Origin: Hoeflea sp.
GTDB taxonomy: Bacteria; Pseudomonadota; Alphaproteobacteria; Rhizobiales; Rhizobiaceae
Direction of reading: 5' to 3'
Assembly: GCF_002733955.1 (NCBI RefSeq)
Contig: NZ_NVXQ01000025.1
Span: 62,001-126,000, forward strand
Length of the DNA: 64,000 nucleotides
Position 1 is the first letter of the stretch; each line of letters starts with the position of its first letter. The notes below the pieces were generated by a model, which saw nothing but the letters and a program-made list of their open reading frames with translations, searched no databases and was not told the origin of the DNA. The position numbers were made by a program, and so were the translations under genes. Below are positions 25,116 to 35,882 of this stretch, one piece after another.

Positions 25116-25735
25116 TGCCTGCTGCCACACACACGCCCACTGTCTATGAGGGCGGGTTTTCAGACCCTGTGGGGTCTTCGCAAGCGGTGTTCCGGGCGTT
25201 GATGGACGCCATGGCGCGCCCGGGCTCGGTGCAGGACCTGCCGGTGGTGACCGCGCCGCCTGCGCCCCTGACAGCCTCCGCCTCGGCGCTGCTCGCCACG
25301 CTGGCCGATGCCGACACGCCGGTATGGCTCGATCCCACGCTCATGAAGACTACCGAGGTCAAGGACTGGATCGTGTTTCACACCGGCGCTGAGATCACGC
25401 CGCACCAATCCGAAGCGGCCTTCGCGCTTGTGGCATCGCCTGGCGGACTCGCGGCCCTGAACGGATTTTCGCTCGGCACCCAGGAGTTCCCGGATCGCTC
25501 GACGACACTCATCCTGCAGGTCTCCAGCCTGACGGATGGTGCAGCGCTGACGCTCGAAGGCCCCGGCATCAAGGGGCAGGCAAGCCTGGCTCCGGATCCG
25601 ATGCCGCCGCATTTCGAGGCGCAGTGGCAAGCCAACCGGGCAGCGTTTCCGCGGGGTGTCGACCTGGTTTTCGCCGGTCCTGATTGCGTGGCAGCCATGC
25701 CGCGCAGCACCCGTCTTGTCCGCGAGGGAGCGTAA
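25115..25735 (+). CDS. phnH: C-P lyase complex subunit PhnH
   Basis: 206-aa structural subunit of the C-P lyase core. The N-terminal YEGGFSDPVGSSQAVFRALMDAMARPG is the PhnH hallmark. Other conserved parts are the GTQEFPDRSTTLILQV segment near 120 and the C-terminal CVAAMPRSTR. Tight spacing in the operon (one-base overlap before, three bases after). Confidence 0.95.
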   Translation: MPAATHTPTVYEGGFSDPVGSSQAVFRALMDAMARPGSVQDLPVVTAPPAPLTASASALLATLADADTPVWLDPTLMKTTEVKDWIVFHTGAEITPHQSEAAFALVASPGGLAALNGFSLGTQEFPDRSTTLILQVSSLTDGAALTLEGPGIKGQASLAPDPMPPHFEAQWQANRAAFPRGVDLVFAGPDCVAAMPRSTRLVREGA

Positions 25736-25738
25736 GCC

Positions 25739-26866
25739 ATGTATGTTGCAGTCAAGGGCGGAGAAGCCGCCATCGCCAATGCCCACCGTCTGCTCGCCGC
25801 GCGCCGCCGGGGTGACGCCAATGTGCCGGGGCTGACGCTGGAGCAGATCGCCGGGCAATTGTCGCTTGCCGTCGACCGGGTGATGGGCGAGGGCTCGCTC
25901 TATGATCCGGAACTGGCCGCGCTCGCCATCAAGCAGGCTCGCGGCGATCTGATCGAGGCTGTGTTTCTGCTCAGGGCCTACCGGACGACGCTGCCGCGCT
26001 TTGGCCATTCCGAGCCGATGGACACCGGCAGGATGGTGGTCGAACGGCGGATCTCGGCGATCTACAAGGATCTTCCGGGTGGCCAGCTGCTCGGGCCGAC
26101 ATTTGATTACACCCACCGGCTGCTCGATCCGGAGCTGGCGGGCGACGCGCCTGTGGATGCGCCCGAAACGGGGGAGGACGCCAACGAGCGCGTGGTCCGC
26201 GTCTCCGACATTCTGGGTGACGAGGGGTTGATCGAGGATGATCCGCTGGCGGATGCCTCGCGGCCGGTGGCCGACATTACCCGCACGCCGACGGAATACC
26301 CGATGGACCGGGATGCGCGGCTGCAGACGCTGGCACGCGGCGACGAGGGGTTTCTGCTCGCACTCGCCTATTCGACCCAGCGAGGTTACGCGCGCAGCCA
26401 CCCGTTTGTCGGAGAAATCCGCATCGGCGAGGTTGATGTCGAGGTGATGATCCCGGAACTCGGTTTCACTGTCGCAATCGGACGGGTGAAGCTGACCGAA
26501 TGCCAGATGGTCAACCAGTTTCAGGGCTCGGCCAAGGCGCCGCCCCAGTTCACCCGCGGCTACGGGCTGGTGTTCGGCCATGCCGAACGCAAGGCGATGG
26601 CGATGTCGCTGTGTGACCGGGCGCTGCGCGCGTCGGAGCTCGGCGAGGACATTGTCGCCCCGGCGCAGGACGAGGAATTCGTGCTGTCGCATTGCGACAA
26701 TGTGCAGGCGACCGGCTTTGTCGAGCACCTCAAGCTGCCGCACTACGTCGACTTCCAGGCCGAACTGGACCTGGTGCGCCGCATGCGCGCCGAGCATTTC
26801 GAAGCGGCAACGAAGGCTGCCGACGAAACTGCAGCGACCGACGACACGATGGAGGCCGCGGAATGA
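25739..26866 (+). CDS. phnI: C-P lyase complex subunit PhnI
   Basis: 375-aa subunit that, with PhnG/H/L, exchanges the adenine of ATP for phosphonate to make ribose triphosphonate. It starts MYVAVKGGEAAIANAHRLL, the usual PhnI N-terminus, with LTLEQIAGQLSLAVDRVMGEGSLYDPELAALA near 35-65 and GYGLVFGHAERKAMAMSLCDRAL near 275-300. It overlaps phnJ by four bases. Confidence 0.96.
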   Translation: MYVAVKGGEAAIANAHRLLAARRRGDANVPGLTLEQIAGQLSLAVDRVMGEGSLYDPELAALAIKQARGDLIEAVFLLRAYRTTLPRFGHSEPMDTGRMVVERRISAIYKDLPGGQLLGPTFDYTHRLLDPELAGDAPVDAPETGEDANERVVRVSDILGDEGLIEDDPLADASRPVADITRTPTEYPMDRDARLQTLARGDEGFLLALAYSTQRGYARSHPFVGEIRIGEVDVEVMIPELGFTVAIGRVKLTECQMVNQFQGSAKAPPQFTRGYGLVFGHAERKAMAMSLCDRALRASELGEDIVAPAQDEEFVLSHCDNVQATGFVEHLKLPHYVDFQAELDLVRRMRAEHFEAATKAADETAATDDTMEAAE

Positions 26867-27798
26867 ACGCGCTGACCCAAGACACGAGTTCGCAGAACCT
26901 GGCGAGCTACAATTTCGCCTATCTCGACGAGCAGACCAAGCGGATGATCCGCCGGGCCATCCTCAAGGGGATCGCCATCCCCGGATACCAGGTGCCGTTC
27001 GCGTCCCGCGAAATGCCGATGCCCTATGGCTGGGGCACCGGTGGCGTGCAGGTGACGGCGGCAATCATCGGGCGTGACGATGTGCTCAAGGTGATCGACC
27101 AGGGCGCTGACGACACCACCAACGCAGTGTCGATCCGGGCGTTCTTCGCCAAGACGGCGGGTGTGGTTACGACGACCGCGACACCGGACGCGACAATCAT
27201 CCAGACCCGCCACCGGATTCCGGAAACGCCGCTCACCGAAGGCCAGGTGCTGGTCTATCAGGTCCCGATTCCGGAGCCTTTGCGTTTTCTCGAGCCGCGC
27301 GAGACCGAAACCCGCAAGATGCATGCGCTTGAGGAATATGGCCTGATGCACGTCAAGCTCTACGAGGACATTGCACGCAACGGCCACATCGCCACAACTT
27401 ACGCCTATCCGGTCAAGGTCGAGGGGCGCTACGTGATGGACCCGTCGCCGACGCCGAAATTCGACAATCCGAAAATGCACCGCTCGGAAACGCTGCAACT
27501 GTTCGGCGCCGGCCGGGAAAAACGGATCTACGCGATCCCGCCGCACACGGAAGTGGTCAGTCTGGATTTCGAGGATCATCCGTTCGAGATCCAGCATTTC
27601 GATCAGCCCTGTGCCATGTGCGGCGCGGAGCAGGTCTATCTCGACGAGGTGGTGCTCGACGACAAGGGTGGGCGCATGTTCGTCTGCTCGGACACCCATT
27701 ATTGCGAAAGCCGCCGGGCGGACGGTCACTGCGGCGCTCTGCTCGGCGATGAGCCTGGGCTTGGCGCTGAAGCCAATACCCGAAAGGAGGCGATGTGA
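26863..27798 (+). CDS. phnJ: Carbon-phosphorus lyase PhnJ
   Basis: 311-aa radical SAM enzyme that cleaves the C-P bond of ribose phosphonate. The cysteine pattern C-x2-C-x21-C-x5-C (starting CAMCGAEQ near residue 247 and ending FVCSDTHYC) is intact and matches the E. coli iron-sulfur site. The N-terminal NLASYNFAYLDEQTKRMIRRA is typical. The start at 26863 overlaps the phnI stop. Confidence 0.97.
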   Translation: MNALTQDTSSQNLASYNFAYLDEQTKRMIRRAILKGIAIPGYQVPFASREMPMPYGWGTGGVQVTAAIIGRDDVLKVIDQGADDTTNAVSIRAFFAKTAGVVTTTATPDATIIQTRHRIPETPLTEGQVLVYQVPIPEPLRFLEPRETETRKMHALEEYGLMHVKLYEDIARNGHIATTYAYPVKVEGRYVMDPSPTPKFDNPKMHRSETLQLFGAGREKRIYAIPPHTEVVSLDFEDHPFEIQHFDQPCAMCGAEQVYLDEVVLDDKGGRMFVCSDTHYCESRRADGHCGALLGDEPGLGAEANTRKEAM

Positions 27799-28622
27799 TG
27801 AGCCTTTCCGAGACACTGGACGCCCCAGCCGACGAGATCGCGCCAGCTGCTTCCAAACCGCTTTTGAGCGTGAACCAGCTTACCCGCGTCTACGGCAGCC
27901 GCATCGGCTGTGCCGATGTCAGCTTCGACCTGTGGCCAGGCGAAGTGCTGGCGATTGTCGGCGAGTCCGGCTCCGGCAAGACGACGCTGCTCAATTGCAT
28001 TTCCTCGCGGATGACGCCCACCTGCGGCACGGTTCACTACCGGATGCGCGACGGCGCGAGCGCCGATATCTACAAGATGGCGGAAGCCGAGCGGCGCTAC
28101 CTGATGCGGACCGACTGGGGTTTCGTGCACCAGAACCCGATCGATGGCCTGCGGATGACGGTGTCGGCGGGCGCCAATGTCGGCGAGCGGCTGATGGCGG
28201 TGGGCAACCGCCACTACGGCAATATCCGCAACACGGCGATCGAATGGCTGTCGCGCGTCGAGATCGGCGAGGACCGCGTCGACGACCAGCCGCGCACCTT
28301 CTCCGGCGGCATGCGCCAGCGGCTGCAGATTGCCCGCAATCTGGTGACCGAGCCGCGGCTGGTGTTCATGGATGAGCCGACCGGCGGGCTCGATGTCTCT
28401 GTGCAGGCAAGGCTTCTCGATCTCTTGCGCGGACTGGTTTCCGATCTCGGACTTGCCGTGGTGGTGGTCACCCACGATCTGGCGGTGGCGCGGCTGCTGT
28501 CGGACCGGATGATCGTGATGAAGGAGGGCAGGGTGATCGAGGCTGGTCTTACCGACCGTGTGCTCGACGATCCGCGCGCGCCCTACACCCAGCTTCTTGT
28601 TTCCTCCATCCTGCAGGTCTGA
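27798..28622 (+). CDS. phnK: C-P lyase ABC-type ATPase PhnK
   Basis: 274-aa ABC ATPase that binds the C-P lyase core rather than a membrane permease. Walker A GESGSGKTT near residue 54, signature FSGGMRQRLQIARNL near 167, Walker B LVFMDEPTGGLDVSVQARLLDLL near 190. The start ATG at 27798 lies seven bases after AGGAGG; GTG at 27795 is the alternative. It overlaps phnJ by one base. Confidence 0.95.
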   Translation: MSLSETLDAPADEIAPAASKPLLSVNQLTRVYGSRIGCADVSFDLWPGEVLAIVGESGSGKTTLLNCISSRMTPTCGTVHYRMRDGASADIYKMAEAERRYLMRTDWGFVHQNPIDGLRMTVSAGANVGERLMAVGNRHYGNIRNTAIEWLSRVEIGEDRVDDQPRTFSGGMRQRLQIARNLVTEPRLVFMDEPTGGLDVSVQARLLDLLRGLVSDLGLAVVVVTHDLAVARLLSDRMIVMKEGRVIEAGLTDRVLDDPRAPYTQLLVSSILQV

Positions 28623-29329
28623 ATGATGAACACGCTCCTCGTTGCTTCGGAAGTGAAAAAAACCTTCATCATGCACATGCGCGGCGGCGTCGAGCTGCCG
28701 GTCGTCGCCAATGTGTCGTTCTCGCTGAAAGCCGGCGCCTGCGCGGTGCTGGGCGGTCCCTCAGGCGTCGGCAAGAGCTCGATCCTGAAGATGCTTTACG
28801 GCAATTACGGCTGCGACAGCGGCCAGATCCTGGTGAGCCACCACGGCCGTCATGTCGACATTGCCAGCGCCGATCCGCGTCTGGTGCTGGAAATCCGGCG
28901 CGACACGATCGGCTATGTCAGCCAGTTCCTGCGAGCCGTTCCGCGAGTGTCGGCGCTGGATGTTGCAGCGGAACCGCTGATGATCCGGGGCGTGGCGCAG
29001 GAAGCCGCGCATAAGCGGGCGCGGGACCTGTTTGCCGAACTCAACCTGCCGGAAAAACTCTGGTCGCTGCCGCCGGCGACTTTTTCGGGTGGTGAGCAGC
29101 AGCGGGTCAACATCGCCCGCGGCTTCATCACCGACCATCCGATCCTGCTGCTTGATGAGCCGACCGCGTCGCTGGATGCGGCCAACCGTGAAGTGGTCAT
29201 CGATCTGATCGCGCGCAAGAAAGCGGATGGTGCTGCGCTGCTCGGGATCTTCCATGATCACGATGTGCGCCATGCGGTGGCCGACGATGTGATCGACGTG
29301 TCGGGATTTGCTGCAGGAAAGTCCGCGGC

Positions 29330-29333
<4 letters not shown>
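28623..29333 (+). CDS. phnL: C-P lyase ABC-type ATPase PhnL
   Basis: 236-aa ATPase. Walker A GGPSGVGKSS near residue 42, signature FSGGEQQRVNIARGF near 156, Walker B LLLDEPTASLDAANR near 176, switch FHDHDVRHAVADDVID near 210. PhnL takes part with PhnGHI in the nucleosidase step. It begins directly after phnK and overlaps the acyltransferase gene by four bases. Confidence 0.95.
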
Positions 29334-30840
<1,507 letters not shown>

Positions 30841-30942
30841 GGCCATAGGGCCACGGCTGGCAGCCGAGCGCAAGGCCTGAATTGCAAGGGATTCTGCCTG
30901 TAATTGCGGGCCGGTTGGCGGGGGCTGTGGATCGTTACAAAT

Positions 30943-30971
30943 CTGACACCAAACCGACATCGCGCTTTCAC
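30943..30971 (+). promoter_or_regulatory. Three-repeat Pho box before phnC
   Basis: CTGACAC, CCGACAT and CTTTCAC occur at an exact 11-base period, matching an extended Pho box. It lies 64 bases before phnC, with room for a promoter, and fits PhoB activation of the phosphonate importer under phosphate starvation. Confidence 0.7.
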
Positions 30972-31034
30972 ATGGCTGGGCTAGTCCAAACCTCGAAAAC
31001 AACAAGAACCGACCATGATGTCAGGGGTTTCTCG

Positions 31035-31886
31035 ATGCTTGAACTGTCCAAAGTGACCCGCCGTTTCGGGCCCAACACCGCAGTTGACGCAGTTTCCCTG
31101 TCGATCCCGGAAGGGCAGATGGTTGGTATCATCGGACGCTCGGGCGCAGGCAAGTCAACGCTGTTGCGCATGATCAACCGGCTGACTGGCGTGAGCGATG
31201 GTGTGATTACACATTCGGGCAAGCCGGTCTCGTCGCTTTCCGGCCGTGAGCTGCGCAACTGGCAGCGCGATTGCGCGATGATCTTCCAGCAGTTCAATCT
31301 GGTGCCGCGGCTTGATGTGGTGTCCAACGTGCTGCACGGGACGCTGAACATGCGCTCGACATTTGCGACCATGTTCAACCTGTTCCCGCGCGAAGACATT
31401 CTGCGCGCGATCTCGATCCTGGAACGGCTCGGGGTTGCCGAAAATGCCACCAAACGCGCCGAGGCCTTGTCCGGAGGACAGCAGCAGCGGGTCGCCATCG
31501 CCCGTGCGTTGATGCAGTCGCCGAAACTCGTACTTGCTGACGAGCCGATCGCATCGCTCGATCCACTCAATGCCCAGATTGTCATGGATGCGCTCAAGGA
31601 CATCAATGAGCGTGAAGGCATCACCGTGGTGACCAACCTGCACACGCTCGATACCGCGCGGAACTATTGCGAGCGTATCATCGGCATGGCGCAGGGCAGA
31701 GTGGTTTTCGACGGAAAGCCGGACGAACTGACCACCGATGCGGTGCGCGAGATCTATGGCGCAGGCGCCGATGGCGCTGAAATTTCGGAAGCCATGACCT
31801 CCACCAGCCTGAACGCACGCGGGCGCGCGGCCGATGTGAAGGTCAAGACCAATGCCGCGGGCGAAGTGGTGCTGGAGACTGCCTGA
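31035..31886 (+). CDS. phnC: Phosphonate ABC transporter ATPase PhnC
   Basis: 283-aa ATPase. Walker [10 protein letters not shown] near residue 34, [21 protein letters not shown] near 80 (typical PhnC), signature [16 protein letters not shown] near 145, Walker [17 protein letters not shown] near 165. The start at 31035 gives the usual PhnC N-terminus [12 protein letters not shown]; the 51-codon extension upstream covers the promoter and is rejected. Confidence 0.95.
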   Translation: MLELSKVTRRFGPNTAVDAVSLSIPEGQMVGIIGRSGAGKSTLLRMINRLTGVSDGVITHSGKPVSSLSGRELRNWQRDCAMIFQQFNLVPRLDVVSNVLHGTLNMRSTFATMFNLFPREDILRAISILERLGVAENATKRAEALSGGQQQRVAIARALMQSPKLVLADEPIASLDPLNAQIVMDALKDINEREGITVVTNLHTLDTARNYCERIIGMAQGRVVFDGKPDELTTDAVREIYGAGADGAEISEAMTSTSLNARGRAADVKVKTNAAGEVVLETA

Positions 31887-31980
31887 CTACTGCAGGCTGA
31901 TCCCTGCCTTGCAAGGATCTCATCCGGGACCCGAAAACTCTCATACCTCAGACTGCCAACCTACAAACGGAGACAACACC

Positions 31981-32886
31981 ATGATGAAGACCATTCTTGC
32001 GGCTGCCACAGTCGCTCTTCTGTCGACTAGCGCATATGCCCAGGACACCATCAGCGAATTCCGCATCGGCGTGCTTGGCGGTGAAAACGCCCAGGACCGC
32101 ATGACATCGAACGAATGCGTTCGTGCCTATGTGCAGGATCTGCTCGGCGTCGAAACCAAGATCTTTACCCCGGCTGACTACGATGGCGTGATCCAGGGGC
32201 TGCTCGGCGGCACCATCGACATGGCATGGCTCGGCGCTTCAGCCTATGCGAAGACCTACCTGACAGATCCGGAAGCCGTTGACGTGGTGCTGGTGAAGAC
32301 CAATCTCGACGGTTCGGTCGGCTATCACTCGATCGGTTTTGCCCGCAAGGACAAGGGTATCAATTCGCTGGCCGACATGAAGGGCAAGACCTTTGGTTTT
32401 GGCGATCCGAATTCGACGTCGGGCTACCTGATCCCTTCGATCGAAATCCCTCAGGAAATCGGCGCGACCATGGAGAGCGGCGACTATTTCAAGGAAGTGA
32501 AGTTCACCGGTGGTCACGAACAGACCATCGTTGCGGTCAACAATGGTGAAGTTGACGGCGGCGTGACCTGGGCCGACGGCCAGGGCAACTGGGAAGACGG
32601 CTACAATTCGGGCGCGCTGCGCAAGGCTGTCGACTCGGGCATCGTTGACATGAACGACCTGGTCCAGATCTGGAAGTCCAAGGAAATCCCGGAAGGCCCG
32701 ATTGTTCTGCGCCGGGCGCTGCCTGCCGATGTCAAGCAGAAGGTAACGACCTTCCTGGCAGAGCTTTACGACAATGACAAGCAGTGCGCCTACAACATGG
32801 CCGCAGGCGACACCTTGGGTTTTACCCCGATCACCCATGAAGCATACGAGACGATTGTCGCCGTCCGCCAGGCCAAGACCAACTAA
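31981..32886 (+). CDS. phnD: Phosphonate-binding protein PhnD
   Basis: 301-aa periplasmic binding protein with signal peptide MMKTILAAATVALLSTSAYA. PhnD features include FRIGVLGGENAQDRMTSN, GLLGGTIDMAWLGASAYA near 80, and GDPNSTSGYLIPS near 140. It lies 94 bases after phnC and is followed by a hairpin with a T-rich tail, common after binding-protein genes. Confidence 0.95.
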   Translation: MMKTILAAATVALLSTSAYAQDTISEFRIGVLGGENAQDRMTSNECVRAYVQDLLGVETKIFTPADYDGVIQGLLGGTIDMAWLGASAYAKTYLTDPEAVDVVLVKTNLDGSVGYHSIGFARKDKGINSLADMKGKTFGFGDPNSTSGYLIPSIEIPQEIGATMESGDYFKEVKFTGGHEQTIVAVNNGEVDGGVTWADGQGNWEDGYNSGALRKAVDSGIVDMNDLVQIWKSKEIPEGPIVLRRALPADVKQKVTTFLAELYDNDKQCAYNMAAGDTLGFTPITHEAYETIVAVRQAKTN

Positions 32887-32903
32887 GGTCCCGCCACTCT
32901 ATT

Positions 32904-32937
32904 GCGGGGAGCCGTCGGGCTCCCCGCATTTGTTTTT
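32904..32937 (+). terminator. Hairpin with T-rich tail after phnD
   Basis: GCGGGGAGCC (32904-32913) pairs perfectly with GGCTCCCCGC (32918-32927) around GTCG and is followed by ATTTGTTTTT. It probably terminates part of the transcripts or protects the phnCD mRNA, giving more PhnD than permease. Confidence 0.85.
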
Positions 32938-32954
32938 CCGGAAAGGTCCCGCCG

Positions 32955-33827
32955 ATGAGCGATACAGCGACACATCCCGGCACGGCTGCCGCATCCATCG
33001 CCATTCGCGACAATTATCTGGCAATGGCCCGCCAGAAGCAGATGTATGGCGGGATCATTCTGGTCATTTTCATCTCGATGATGGCCTCCGGTTTCTATCT
33101 CGCCGACTCGCGCAATGCCGGCGGATTCTGGAATGGCATTTCCAATATTTTCCAGTTTCCTTCCGAAGTGCTGTCTGAAGGTATCGAGAAGGCAGCCAAC
33201 CTTCCCGGGCTGCTGGTGGAGTTCCTGCCATCGCTGGTCGAGACGCTGAACATTGCAGCGGTCTCCACGCTTGTCGGTGCTGTCGTCGCCGTCGTTCTGG
33301 CACTGCTTTCGACCCGGGGACTGGCGCGCTGGCCGCGACTGATCCCGGTGTTCCGCCGCATGATGGACGGCATGCGCGCAATCCCCGAAATTGTCATCGC
33401 GCTGGTGCTGATCTTCATTCTTGGCGGCGGCCCGGTGCCGGCCATGATCGCCATCGCGTTTCATACCGCCGGTGCACTGGGGAAGCTGTTTTCGGAAGTG
33501 GCCGAGAATACCGATCTGAAACCGGTCGAGGGACTGTCGTCGGTCGGTGCAAGCTGGACCCAGAAAATGTGGCTCGGGGTAATCCCGCAAGTTGCTCCAA
33601 ACTGGTTGTCCTATGCGCTGCTGCGGTTTGAGATCAATATACGCGCTTCCGCCATTCTCGGCTTTGTCGGGTCGGGCGGGATCGGGCACGACCTGAGGCT
33701 GGCGATGCAGTGGGGGCAGGGAAAATACGACCAGGTTGTGGCGATTTTCATCCTGCTGTTCCTGACCATCGTGTTCTTCGATCAACTGTCGAGCCGTTAT
33801 CGCAACCGTCTGGTAAAGGGGCACTGA
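32955..33827 (+). CDS. phnE: Phosphonate ABC transporter permease PhnE (first)
   Basis: 290-aa inner-membrane permease of usual PhnE length. The EAA region reads NTDLKPVEGLSSVGASWTQKMWLGVIPQVAPNW (about 190-220), followed by LRFEINIRASAILGFVGSGGIGHDL, strongly conserved in PhnE. It follows the hairpin after phnD and is one base before the second permease gene. Confidence 0.94.
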   Translation: MSDTATHPGTAAASIAIRDNYLAMARQKQMYGGIILVIFISMMASGFYLADSRNAGGFWNGISNIFQFPSEVLSEGIEKAANLPGLLVEFLPSLVETLNIAAVSTLVGAVVAVVLALLSTRGLARWPRLIPVFRRMMDGMRAIPEIVIALVLIFILGGGPVPAMIAIAFHTAGALGKLFSEVAENTDLKPVEGLSSVGASWTQKMWLGVIPQVAPNWLSYALLRFEINIRASAILGFVGSGGIGHDLRLAMQWGQGKYDQVVAIFILLFLTIVFFDQLSSRYRNRLVKGH

Positions 33828-33828
33828 C

Positions 33829-35178
33829 ATGACTACTTCCGACATGGCAATGTTTCCCGAATCCGATCTGCGTGGTGATGTGCTCAGGCAGTTCAACCGA
33901 AGAAAGCTGGTCGCATTCGGCGTGCCTGCGCTCATCCTCGTCTATTTTGCCTATGTGTTCGTTTCCTTTGATGTTGCCGGTATCGCATCGCGCGCCCGGC
34001 TCGATAATGCCGCGATTCTGATTTCTGATTTCTGGTCGCACAAGACTCATGTGACCCGCGACAACCGCAACAACGAAGTGACGGTTGCCATCGAAGGCGA
34101 GAACAAGGGCCGGTACCCGGAAGGCATGTTGCCCGATTGGGTCACCATGGATGACGGTGTTACCCGTATCGACCTTGATAAAGGCCATGTGGTTGTCTTT
34201 GACGCCGATGGTGCCCGCTACACTTTCCCGGGCTACGGCGTGATTAACATCGCCCCGGTGGCCGGCAAGCTGGTGCTTGACCTTCCTGATGACACGGTGC
34301 CTGACTGGATCAATGCCTCGAACACGCGGATCTCGGTGACCACCGAACAAGGGCGTTTCAGCTACACCCGAAACCGCACGGAAGTGTTCAAGTACCAGGC
34401 CGGATGGGAGCTGTTCTTCTTCACGCTCGACAGTCCGTTCTTTGGCAAATCGTTCTTCGAACTTGTCAGCCTGGCGACAGTTGGCGAACGGATCTACCCG
34501 AACCAGACCAACATCGCTGCAATGGTTCATGACTTCTGGACCAACGCGATGTGGCGGCACGGCGACGTAGCGTGGGCCCTGTTCGAAACCGTGCTGATGG
34601 CATTTCTCGGCACCATGGGCGCGGCGATCATCGCGCTGCCCCTGGCGTTCTTTGCGGCGGCGAACTTTTCGCCCTCGCAGCCGCTGCTGTTCCTGTTGCG
34701 CCGGTTTTTCGATTTCCTGCGTGGCGTCGACGGGCTGATCTGGACAATTATCCTGTCGCGGGCCTTCGGTCCGGGGCCGCTTACGGGTGCGCTGGCGATC
34801 CTGTTCACTGATACCGGGACATTCGGCAAGACCTTCTCGGAGGCCCTTGAAAACATCGACAACAAGCAGGTTGAAGGTGTCCAGTCGACCGGCGCGTCGC
34901 GGATCCAGCAGGCGCGCTTCGGTGTCATTCCGCAGGTGACGCCGGTATTCCTGAGCCAGGTGCTGTACTATCTCGAGTCCAACACCCGCAGCGCCACGGT
35001 GATCGGTGCGATCGTCGGTGGCGGAATCGGGCTTTTGCTGACCCAGGCCATTTCCACGCAAAAGGATTGGGAAGAGGTGAGCTATTACATCGTGTTGATC
35101 ATCCTTATGGTGATGGCGATGGATACGCTGTCGGGCTGGCTCAGAAGTCGCCTGATTGGACGAACGGGACAATCATGA
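33829..35178 (+). CDS. phnE: Phosphonate ABC transporter permease PhnE (second, with periplasmic insert)
   Basis: 449-aa permease, about 160 residues longer than its partner. After a first membrane helix (residues ~23-42) there is a long hydrophilic, beta-rich stretch to about residue 180 (including VTVAIEGENKGRYPEGMLPDW and TRISVTTEQGRFSYTRNRTE) before the remaining helices. The EAA loop NKQVEGVQSTGASRIQQARFGVIPQVTP and the YYLESNTRSATVIGAIVGGGIG segment are normal. It pairs with the shorter PhnE as a heterodimer, as in other rhizobia. It overlaps the next gene by four bases. Confidence 0.92.
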   Translation: MTTSDMAMFPESDLRGDVLRQFNRRKLVAFGVPALILVYFAYVFVSFDVAGIASRARLDNAAILISDFWSHKTHVTRDNRNNEVTVAIEGENKGRYPEGMLPDWVTMDDGVTRIDLDKGHVVVFDADGARYTFPGYGVINIAPVAGKLVLDLPDDTVPDWINASNTRISVTTEQGRFSYTRNRTEVFKYQAGWELFFFTLDSPFFGKSFFELVSLATVGERIYPNQTNIAAMVHDFWTNAMWRHGDVAWALFETVLMAFLGTMGAAIIALPLAFFAAANFSPSQPLLFLLRRFFDFLRGVDGLIWTIILSRAFGPGPLTGALAILFTDTGTFGKTFSEALENIDNKQVEGVQSTGASRIQQARFGVIPQVTPVFLSQVLYYLESNTRSATVIGAIVGGGIGLLLTQAISTQKDWEEVSYYIVLIILMVMAMDTLSGWLRSRLIGRTGQS

Positions 35179-35882
35179 GATACGCACTTTATTTTACGCC
35201 GGATCCCGCATCGCTGTTTGGAGAATTGGCAGCCAGCTGGATAGGGCGTGACGCACAGAGCGGCAAGCCGGTGCTGCATCCCGATCTCGACGGGCTCGGC
35301 GCAAGCGAACTTGCCTCGATTACCGGTCCGGCGCGCCGTTACGGGTTTCATGCGACGCTGAAGGCGCCGTTTCGTCTGGCCGAAGGAGTGCGCGAGGCCG
35401 ATCTGGTGGCCGCACTCGAGGATTTTGCGTCGCAGACGGTTGCCTTCGACATCCCGTCGCTGGTGGTGGGCCAACTTGACGGATTCATCGCGCTGGTACC
35501 CGGCGAGGCTGCGCCTCAGCTCAACGCATTTGCCAATTCGGTGGTGGAAGCTTTCGAACCGCTGCGCGCAGAGCTTTCCGAGCGGGAGATCGAACGCCGC
35601 AATCCGGATTCGCTGTCATCGGCGCAGCTCAGGCACCTGATGCGCTGGGGCTACCCTTACGTCTTTGACCAGTTCCGCTTTCACATGACGCTGACGACAC
35701 GGCTTCCCGACCCAGACATTGCGCGGGTCGAAAAAGCCGCACGGACCCATTTTGCACCGGCTCTGGCCGGGCCGGTTGCGGTCCGGGCGCTCAGTCTCTT
35801 CGTCGAGCCTGAACCGGGTGCGCCATTTACAATTCACAGCCGGGCGCCGCTTGCGCTCGATCAGCACAGAAAGACTGCCTGA
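35175..35882 (+). CDS. DUF1045 phosphonate-operon protein, 2H-phosphoesterase-like
   Basis: 235-aa protein of the DUF1045 family regularly found in phn operons. Two His-x-Thr motifs, YGFHATLKAPF near residue 56 and FRFHMTLTTRL near 169, match the 2H phosphoesterase pattern used on 2',3'-type and cyclic phosphates. No phnP is present in the window, so this protein may open the cyclic ribose phosphate made by PhnJ; that is an inference. The start at 35175 overlaps phnE; the frame upstream is a shadow of it. Confidence 0.8.
   Translation: MRYALYFTPDPASLFGELAASWIGRDAQSGKPVLHPDLDGLGASELASITGPARRYGFHATLKAPFRLAEGVREADLVAALEDFASQTVAFDIPSLVVGQLDGFIALVPGEAAPQLNAFANSVVEAFEPLRAELSEREIERRNPDSLSSAQLRHLMRWGYPYVFDQFRFHMTLTTRLPDPDIARVEKAARTHFAPALAGPVAVRALSLFVEPEPGAPFTIHSRAPLALDQHRKTA

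Noticed and set aside
25160-26797. 545-codon minus-strand frame opposite phnH and phnI
   Set aside because: Shadow frame; both plus-strand genes are clear family members.
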